64,000 bases of DNA from Locusta migratoria (taxonomy: Eukaryota; Arthropoda; Insecta; Orthoptera; Acrididae). A model generated the notes under the pieces. That model was not told the DNA's origin. It ran no database searches and worked only from the letters and a program-made list of their open reading frames with translations. Of this stretch, positions 57,389-64,000 are shown piece after piece (within the stretch, counting starts at the first letter, position 1; every line of letters begins with the position of its first letter). Location of the stretch: positions 784,405,390 to 784,469,389 of the forward strand of contig CM048745.1 in the NCBI GenBank assembly GCA_026315105.1, read 5' to 3'. The position numbers were made by a program, and so were the translations under genes.

Positions 57389-57587
57389 TCGGCCGCGGTG
57401 GCCTAGGGGACTGAGACGCTTCAGTCACGGTCTGCACGGCCACTACGGTCGGGGGTTCGAATCCCCCTTCGGGCATGAATATTTGTGCCGTCCTTAGTTG
57501 TAGGTAGTTCATAAGTAGTTTGTAAGTTTAGGGACTGATGACCCCGTAGTTAAGTCCCTTAAGTTTAACAAACATTTGAAACATTTG
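57389..57587 (+). mobile_element. SINE S1 inserted in mariner remnant (plus)
   Basis: A full S1 copy on the plus strand, flanked by AAATAGTGGGATAG at 57375-57388 and 57588-57601. It lies only 37 bp from the opposite-strand copy, so the pair can form a long hairpin. Confidence 0.95.
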
Positions 57588-57727
57588 AAATAGTGGGATA
57601 GTTGTATCCAGGCCTCTGGTGATTACTTTTGAATAAAGACTTTTGAATAAACACTATAGTGTCGAATCGTACCTTTTCATTTGAACACAGCTAGTACGTT
57701 CCAATATTCTTGTTTAGCTCTTGTTAA

Positions 57728-58806
57728 CCCTTTGTGGCCCAAGGAACCAAATTGAGATTCGAAACATATTTATTTTTTTACAATTACATTACAAGTGATA
57801 CAAGTGATACATATAACTAATATATTGAGGAAAGTACTCGAGTGTTTACACATTTTTTATAACACATGGTTATGCAGTGAAATCACTGGTCCAGTACATA
57901 AAGTTGTTCCACACAGCACTCAACACGTTTTGTGGTACAAAGCAAAACAGTTTTTCACATTATCATTTGTAACCTCTCTGGAGGGAATAGCGTTAGAAAA
58001 ATGTCTGTCTGCTGCTTATCTGTCCTCTTCAACATTAATGCCTGTATCACCACAAAACTGTTTTCGACCCTTGTAAATTGGTAACTGTTCCCATACAACA
58101 GCAGCATCAGCTGTTTCCAGCACATCTTGCTCTTCATTTGGAGGGTCACATTCAGTTACATAAGGCGGTAAGGCGGTAAAGCTTCATCGTGGAAACAAAA
58201 AGTCGATTTGGTACTTCAGAAATTTGTATTTCGTTGTCATCACTTTCACTTTCTGATATGCAAGACTCATTATCACTTGGCACGTCATCGAGCATTTGCA
58301 TCAGCATTTCAGTATTCAGTTCATTTGCTTTGAATCTTCTTCTAGAAGCCATGATCACACACACTAGTACTACACCTACAACAAAGGACAGCCCTCACTA
58401 ACCGATGTGTCACAGTGGTTTCGTAGTGAAATCATACATATTTTTTGTATTTACATAAAAATATGCAAGATAGGGATCAAACTAAAATATTAGTCTACTC
58501 TTCATCGCATGACCTTTCGTAACTTTCCAGAACTATGCCAACTCAGAAGATAATACAACGGAAAACACATTAGAGGAAATCTCACGATCTTCAGCAACAG
58601 CTAACACCGGCATACACTGCGCAGCTGAATGCCTTTGTTGCCTTTCCGCGCAAACGTAGTCTCCGAGCCGGCAGAGAGTTGTTTTTCTTGACGACAGAGG
58701 GCAGCACACACCAGTGCTGTGGTGGTTTGACAGAGCAGCCAGTGAGCCGCTTTTGAGACGTTAAATTAAATGTGGTCTCACTGTGAAACCAGTTGTACGC
58801 AAAGGG
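57728..58806 (-). mobile_element. Non-autonomous piggyBac element with TTAA target duplication
   Basis: TTAA at 57724-57727 and 58807-58810 flanks a 1079-bp element that begins CCCTTTGTGG and ends in CAAAGGG (inverted ends CCCTTTGYG). TTAA targeting with CCC...GGG ends is diagnostic for piggyBac. The flanking LINE A sequence is continuous across the TTAA. The minus strand codes for a transposase N-terminus only, and the DDE core is gone. Confidence 0.93.
58152..58352 (-). pseudogene. piggyBac transposase N-terminal fragment
   Basis: Start MASRRRFKANELNTEMLMQM at 58352, then a Ser/Asp/Glu-rich stretch (SDNESCISESESDDNEIQIS), typical of the acidic N-terminus of piggyBac transposases. It ends at a stop at 58152. 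After a frameshift near a repeated CCGCCTTA (about 58162-58178) a further 45 codons are open (58010-58150: DPPNEEQDVLETADAAVVWE). The catalytic domain is absent from the element. It could at most produce a short acidic peptide. Confidence 0.75.
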
Positions 58807-59029
58807 TTAATGTCCATCTTATCCGATCCTATCAAGACAATGTCATTTACGTGCAATTGCTTTTCCAGGTACTGGCAAAATTACAATATTTTCGGTAAGC
58901 CTCAAAGGTTATATTTCTTCACTCTGTTGTATTGCCTTAATCTTTTTTTAAGTCATATGGTGAGTACTGCCTCACGCGTTCCTTCATTTAGGACTGTTCC
59001 CAGTCTGACTAGGAATTTCAATCTGTAAC

Positions 59030-61700
59030 GGGTGGACATTCAGCGAAATTCGAACATTTCCTTAGCTCGGAATCTGATTCTAATTTTATTTCACGACGGG
59101 CTATGATCAATCGCTTCGAGAAAAGTGTTGATAACGCAGCTTTATCGGTGTTAAGGAAAGGTTGGAATTCCGAACCGACGCGTAAACGTTTACCGGTCTT
59201 TGATTTCCTAAGTTCTATTAAACAGACTGTGTCTAAATTACCTTCGGATGCTGCTGAAGAGACTACGAGGGATGATTGTCGTTTGTTGACTGGGGCCCGT
59301 CGAACAATTATAACAGGTCAATACAAATAAACAATCCCTGAGACGGATTTTCGTCTCGAGTATAAGACAATAATGATAAATATTAAGCACAAAATTAAAA
59401 TTTATAATGGGGCCGGGAATCGAACCCGGATCTCCATGCTTACTAGGCAGACGTCTTAACGGTTTTTTTTAAACCGTTAGACCACCACACCACTAACGAT
59501 TAATGCGCCTTTGAATAGTCTAAGTACCATTTCCCTCCACGTCACAAACTTTAATTCAGCTTCTGTGTTCCAAAGATAATTGCCACTACTGCCAAGAGTC
59601 TCCAAGCAGCGGAATAGCACCTCGGTAATTGACATATTGGAACAATCCTGTTAAGGTGATATAAATATCAATGTAATACAAATTAACAATCCCTGAGACG
59701 GATTTTCGTCTCGAATATATCAAAGACAAAAAATCTTTGCCATACTCGAGACGAAAATCCGTCTCAGGGATTGTTTATTTGTATTAAATTGATATTCATA
59801 TCACCTTAACAGGATTGTTCCAATATGTCCATTGCCGAGTTGCTATTCCGCTGCATGGAGAGCCTTGGCAGTAGTGGCAATTATGTTTGGAATACAGAAG
59901 CTAAATTGAAGTTTGTGACGTGGAGGGAAATCGTACTTAGACTATTCCGAGGCACATTAATCGTTAGTGGTGTGGTGGTCTAACGGTTAAGACTTCTGCC
60001 CAGTAAACATGGTGGTCCGGGTTCGATTCCCGGCCGCATTACAAATTTTAATTCTGTGTTTCAGATTTATCATTAATTATAACAGCAGTTGATACGTTTG
60101 CTTTAAGTTCACTCTGAATGGATCCTGATATTGTTATCTTGCCAGCGGACAAGGTAAACGCCACAGTTTTGTTGATAAATGATGATTACATTCAAAAAAG
60201 TCAGTGTCTACTTTCTGATTCGGCATATCGTAGAATCGGTGGTGACACTACAAACAGCGTTGAGAGAAAAACCAATAACCTTAAGAAAAGTTCTGTATCA
60301 CAGAATACTATCAAGAGTTTTAATTCTTACTGTGCTGTACCACCTACATTATATGACATTCTTAAGATCCACGAAGAGTATACCTTTGAGGCCTAAAGTA
60401 TCAGACATTTGTGCTCCGAAATATCGTGTAGCTGAACATATTGGTAGTTCGTTGAGTCCAATAGTAGGTAGGTGTGAACACCACATTAAGAAATTGGCGG
60501 ATTTCTTACGTCGATTGCAGGTACTGCGTGTTAATGACTGATATTTTAGTGAGCTTTGATGTGGTTTCTCTCTTCATTCGCGTTCCTCTGCAGATTCATT
60601 GCAGCTAATTGACGTTAAGTTTGGTGACGAGTTAAGAAATCTATTTCGACATGTGCTGACTTCCACTTACTTTTTATTAAATGGTCAGTACTACGAACAA
60701 ACTAAAGGAGTTGCAATGGTAACCCCGTTGTCACCTATTGTGATCATTTTGTTTATGGAAGATTTTGAGGAATGTGCTTTGAAGTTAGCGGCCATTTTTC
60801 TTCAGATACGTAGACGATACTTTTGTCATTTGCTCTCATGGTAGTGAGAATTTAAACGATTTTTGGAACACCTAAATTCAATCCACCCGAATATTCAGCT
60901 CATTATGGAGGTGGAAAAGAACGGCTGCCTTCCTTTTCTTGATGGTCAAAAGGAAGCTAACTCACGCAGATTTGTATCTGCAAGCTGATAGATGGCACCA
61001 TCCAGCTAAGCGTGAAGGATAATTCATACCTTCGTTCACGGGGCCCAATAACATTTCAGATCCTGAAAGTTTGGCCATCTCGAGGTCTCCTTTCGTCAGA
61101 ATGGAAATAGTGAGAGGCAGATAAAACGTGCTTTGCGTTATCAACCTACTCTGAAGGGTTGAGTGACGATAGTAACGAAGTGCCACCTAAATCTATGGCC
61201 TTTTTGCCTAACGCAGGAAGCATTCCCGAAAGGATTGGTCGTATTTTGCGGAAATATGATGTGGAATGTGTTTTTCGACAACCGTCCAAGATAAAGGCGC
61301 TGTTGGAGTCGGTAAAGGATGATTTAGGGTTGCATAAGGCAGGTGTCTATCGTATTCCTTTAAGTTGTGGCTTGTCATATATTGATCGGGCATTCAGGAC
61401 TGTGGAAGACCGGTGTATTGAACTCAAGTGTCACGACGCTTACAACAGCCGAATAATTCAGCTGTTTCAGAACATTGTATTGGCACCAGTCATTCTATGA
61501 AATACAACACCACAGAGATTCTGGCATGCACTTCCACCTATTGGGATAGTGTTATTGAGGAAGTTGTTGAAATTAAACTAGAAAGCCACCTTACAGATGG
61601 TGGTTTTCGTTTAAATTCTGCTTGGAATCTAGCCCTGTCTGATGTCGAAAAACAAAGGCAGAGAATGATTGCTGCCTCACCTGTTGATTAATAGTGATTA
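59030..61700 (+). pseudogene. Penelope-like retroelement (RT plus GIY-YIG), interrupted
   Basis: The order of pieces follows Penelope-like elements. N-terminal part 59103-59316 (KLPSDAAEETTRDDC). After the insertion, 60121-60400 gives IVILPADKVNATVLLINDDY, a PADKGNATV-type box. At 60400-60540 the next segment reads LRPKVSDICAPKYRVAEHIG. Near 60550 there is SFDVVSLF. At 60700-60770 there is KGVAMVTPLSPIVIILFMED (usual GSPLSP has become VTPLSP). Catalytic YVDD is at 60807-60818, and later LPFLDG. The GIY-YIG-type nuclease at 61342-61690 has GVYRIPLSCGLSYIDRAFR (YIG changed to YID), then EHCIGTSHSMKY. It would use the nuclease to nick and the RT to copy its RNA. Stops, frameshifts and the insertion make it dead. 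Confidence 0.9.
59317..60074. mobile_element. 758-bp palindromic tRNA-like insertion (T1 dimer) in the Penelope element
   Basis: AATTATAACAG flanks it at 59306-59316 and 60075-60085. It holds two inverted T1 units: a tRNA-like domain on minus (about 59410-59510; GGGTTCGATTCCCGG on that strand), a body and GAGACGGATTTTCGTCTC up to 59715; then the reverse complement from about 59746 (GAGACGAAAATCCGTCTC, body, tRNA-like plus domain 59965-60045 with GTGGTGGTCTAACGG and GGGTTCGATTCCCGG). The arms exceed 300 bp around a centre of about 30 bp. No protein is encoded. Confidence 0.92.
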
Positions 61701-61763
61701 CGGATATTTCTGATGATGGTCTCCTTTGGTTGTGTTGACTCTGCAGTGACTTATACACGTGTG
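61701..61763. other. Downstream flank of the Penelope element
   Basis: A short stretch after the element's last stop, where the SINE inserted. Nothing else was recognised. Confidence 0.4.
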
Positions 61764-61775
61764 TGTTATCTTTCT

Positions 61776-61988
61776 CGCCGGCCGCAGTGGCCGAGGGGAC
61801 TGAGGCGCTTCAGTCACGGTCTGCACGGCCACTACGGCCGGGGGTTCGAATCCCCCCTCGGGCATGGATATTTGTGCCGTCCTAGTTCGTAAGTAGTTCA
61901 TAAGTAGTTCATAAGTAGTTTGTAAGTTTAGGGACTGATGACCCCGTAGTTAAGTCCCATAAGCTTAACAAACATTTGAACATTTTTT
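61776..61988 (+). mobile_element. SINE S1, complete with target-site duplication (plus)
   Basis: Full head, boxes A and B, body and tail. It carries an extra TTCATAAGTAG unit in the body compared with other copies. It is flanked by TGTTATCTTTCT at 61764-61775 and 61989-62000. Confidence 0.95.
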
Positions 61989-62000
61989 TGTTATCTTTCT

Positions 62001-62144
62001 TGTTTACCCATTGTAAATCGAGGTATTAAACTCACTTGCACATTGCTTTCTTGAGTGCAGTTGTGCCTTGAGAATGGCAGGGCGTACTGCTGTCGAAATA
62101 TTGGCGGCGGTCGACGACGTCACCGGCAGCATACCCGTAAGTTG
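62001..62144. other. Unassigned sequence
   Basis: Nothing recognised. Confidence 0.35.
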
Positions 62145-62395
62145 TTTAAATGTTCACATGTTTGTATATCTATGGGACTTAACTACTGCGGTTATCAGTC
62201 CATAGGCTTACAAACTACTTAAACTAACTCGAACTAACCTAAGGATGATACACACACACACACTCTCTCTCACACACACACACACACACACTTACATGCC
62301 CGAGGAAGAACTCGAACATCCGACGGGGAGCTACCACGCGGTCTGCAGCATGTTACCTTAGAGCTTCCATCGCGGCACTGAGAATATAGTAGTTA
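62145..62395 (-). repeat. SINE related to S1 with internal (CA)n (minus)
   Basis: An AATGTTCACATGTTTG tail, GGACTTAACTACTGCGGTTA body, a CA/CT microsatellite (62251-62291) and a decayed tRNA-like head (TGCCCGAGGAAGAACTCGAA, box B altered) show a different SINE subfamily from S1. Confidence 0.75.
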
Positions 62396-63597
62396 AAAAC
62401 AGCAGGCGTGTTTATGAACACATGTCTGGTTTTATGAGATTCTAGGAAATCCGGAAATTCTTTGCAATTGTGAAATACCTATAGGAATTCCAGATTCACG
62501 TAAATTTCCTTGCCCGTCTCTCAGCCCATCTTCTCATCCCTTCTCTCTCTCACTGCATCTCCTACTGCTTCATCTCTCTGTCCATAACCTCCTACCACCT
62601 CTCTCTGATCATCTCCTCTCACTTGTCTCTATGTCCTTTTTCTTCTCACTGTTCAGGAGAGTATCTTATAAAAATTTTTAGTAAATCGGTAAAGAACTTT
62701 TCCAGATTTCTGGTATATCTGTCTGAGCTTTCACTGGAGATTAACGTACAGATTGTAGTCAATCGGTAAAGAACATTTTGAGATTTTCAGTAACAACGAT
62801 TCCACTTTGTATATTACATGTCTATTGGCCCACTTTAGGTTATGTTAGTAACACTAAAAGTGGGCCTCTACGATCGCATTTGACAGCTCGAAATTAAAAT
62901 TTAAATTACGGCTTACCGTACATTTGACACGAAAATTAAATAACCGAATTTTTAGAGGATAAAATTCTCTACTGCTTTCCTCTGCTATGTTTTCTTCGTA
63001 ACTCGCACCGTTACAGAGCTATTTGCAAAAATAACGATTTTACACCGTCTATTGATTTCACGTAAACCAGGCGTTAGGAAGTGTCACGTGACATTCCTCG
63101 CCCAGAACTCTCTCTGGCATACGTCATATTGCTTCCTGTATTTTATGATTTTCTGATTATAACTGCGTTGTCATTTCAAAGCAGTGGCCTATTGAAGAAT
63201 TAACAAAAGCACATCGTTCATAAACCAGTGTCTAAAAATGTCATTTTAGCTGTTAGCAACTTCCAGCAATTCGGACGCTGTCGTAGTTGTAGTGGGTAGT
63301 GCGTTATCTTGTGATACATGTGGTCGGTTATTTAAAACACGCCGATACTATTTTTGTTTTTTCGCCTCGGCCCTAAAAGTGTTTCCGGCATTCTTATTAA
63401 TTAAATAGAGCTATCTTCAGCAATATTTAGAGTTGTGCAGATGTAAGAGTGGTCCCTCTAAAATGTAGGTTTGCTATATTTTGTAAACATGCCGTAACAA
63501 CGAATTGAACACTGGTCTTCTGAAGTATACTGTGATAATCAGTATTATAAATAACGTGAAGATACTGGTAGTTTCACATGTAAATGGAATCCTAGGT
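62396..63597 (+). repeat. Unclassified repeats, including R3 copy 2 (63080-63370)
   Basis: The C/T-rich part at 62500-62650 parallels 7300-7490 and 42290-42660. Positions 63080-63370 match 52070-52400 (GTGTCACGTGACATTCCTCG, CTTCCTGTATTTTATGATT, GTCTAAAAATGTCATTTTAG), including the tRNA-like end GTAGTTGTAGTGGGTAGTGC. No gene was seen. Confidence 0.55.
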
Positions 63598-63796
63598 GCC
63601 GGCCGCGGTGTCCGAGGGTACTGAGGCGCTCCAGTCACGGTCTGCACGGCCACTACGGTCAGGGGTTCGAATCCCCCCCTCGGGCAGCGATATTTGTGCC
63701 GTCCTTAGTTGTAGTTAGTTCATAAGTGGTTTGTAAGTTTAGGGACTGATGACCCCGTAGATAAGTCCCATTAGCTCCACAAACATTTAACATTTT
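63598..63796 (+). mobile_element. SINE S1 with target-site duplication (plus)
   Basis: A full S1 copy with box A slightly changed (TGTCCGAGGGTA) and box B intact. It is flanked by GAATCCTAGGT (63587-63597) and GAATCCTATGT (63797-63807), one mismatch. Confidence 0.94.
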
Positions 63797-64000
63797 GAAT
63801 CCTATGTTTCTGTGACAAATATCATCCCTTAATGAAACGAAAGGGAAGCGTATTATTTGCAACAAATTATCTGTTTTCTTCTAATCAGTTATTCTCTATT
63901 AATGGAATATGTTGGAAGTCATCAATTAGTATCTATGCCTCTATTAACATGTTTGTCTTTGGCATGGTTGTTATTTACGCTTATTGTATTACCTTTTCTG
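63797..64000. other. Window end, unassigned
   Basis: Nothing recognised after the target duplication. Confidence 0.35.

Larger units (their letters stand above)
56583..57662 (+). pseudogene. Mariner transposase remnant, split by two SINEs
   Basis: Pieces in shifting frames follow mariner order: KFKAVLTAGKVMFTVF, RGAILIELLGHGKTINSEMY, then CEILRSLRKSSKGKRLGG (56730-56905). Near 56918, LHGNAHPH stands where family members have HDNARPH, so the second catalytic Asp is Gly. Next come CDLHLFGPSKKHLKGMRFNS (57033-57095) and, after the first SINE, GIPRLIKQWDS (about 57358-57390). After the second SINE the end reads QASGDYF-like to TTTTGAATAAA (57640). It is dead and cannot encode transposase. Confidence 0.85.
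56036..59000 (-). pseudogene. LINE A copy split by mariner and piggyBac insertions (minus)
   Basis: The segments 56036-56582, about 57663-57727 and 58807-59000 follow in order the complete LINE A at about 46655-47225, 47226-47262 and 47263-47770. The third starts TTAATGTCCATCTTATCC, against TTAATGTTCATCTTATATG in the intact copy. All are minus strand and heavily mutated. It lacks the last about 60 bp of the LINE 3' end. It is the host sequence of the nest described in the findings. Confidence 0.8.

Noticed and set aside
59963..60046. Stand-alone tRNA gene in the Penelope region
   Set aside because: It is one arm of a palindrome with a mirrored tRNA-like copy and repeat body, so it is a tRNA-derived repeat.
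1..64000. Bacterial, phage or plasmid system
   Set aside because: No operons, Shine-Dalgarno-led genes or prokaryotic coding density occur. All recognised proteins are eukaryotic transposon products.

Overview
This 64-kb window is nuclear DNA from an animal with a large, repeat-swollen genome. I see no bacterial gene organisation. The sequence is AT-rich, full of microsatellites, and packed with insect-type transposable elements: RTE/BovB-like and jockey/CR1-like LINEs, mariner-like and piggyBac transposons, a Penelope-like element, a Helitron helicase remnant and tRNA-derived SINEs. From familiarity with repeats of this kind, a grasshopper or locust (Orthoptera, Schistocerca-like) is the best guess, but this is not proven. 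I could not establish any host protein-coding gene. Nearly all long open frames are transposon protein, low-complexity shadows or chance.

Layout. At 1-14 kb there is an inverted copy of a large unclassified repeat, a decayed jockey/CR1-like LINE split by a (TA)n run (about 4.5-5.9 kb), a short modular tandem array, a SINE (8.06 kb), a 680-bp mariner-like deletion derivative with long inverted ends (8.77-9.45 kb), a CpG-rich block with one possible exon (about 10.1 kb) and the zinc-finger tail of a pogo-like transposase (11.2 kb). At 14.4-18 kb lies the second, opposite copy of the large repeat, containing a 36-bp hairpin and a five-unit array of about 172 bp. At 19.5-25.5 kb there is a LINE mosaic: the 5' end of LINE family A, split by a 1.44-kb insertion with an 8-bp duplication, is joined to LINE family B, followed by opposed fragments of family A. 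At 26-31 kb there are mariner remnants, a tRNA-like fold-back repeat and a pair of about 95-bp direct repeats around a 1.15-kb block. At 31-36 kb decayed LINE A and LINE D copies lie in tandem. At 37.9-39.1 kb is a mariner-like transposase pseudogene, and at 40.8 kb a fold-back MITE. At 46.6-49.9 kb is a complete LINE A copy with target-site duplications, whose single EN-RT frame is broken by only one stop codon. At 50-54 kb there are more modular repeats, an LTR-like block, a Helitron fragment and GT microsatellites. At 56-59 kb is a nest in which one LINE A copy holds a mariner remnant (itself carrying two SINEs) and a piggyBac element. At 59-61.7 kb a Penelope-like element with GIY-YIG motifs is split by a 758-bp palindromic, tRNA-like insertion. 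SINEs close the window.

How the parts work together. Nothing here forms a host operon or pathway. The logic is parasitic: autonomous LINEs supply EN/RT, SINEs with pol III boxes probably use such machinery in trans, and DNA transposons survive as internally deleted passengers. Target-site duplications let several nesting orders be read directly. The points most worth checking are the palindromic tRNA-like insertion inside the Penelope element, the 56-59 kb nest, the nearly intact LINE A copy, the LINE A/B junction, and two possible non-transposon signals: the exon-like block near 10.1 kb and the TAAT/octamer cluster near 45.3 kb.
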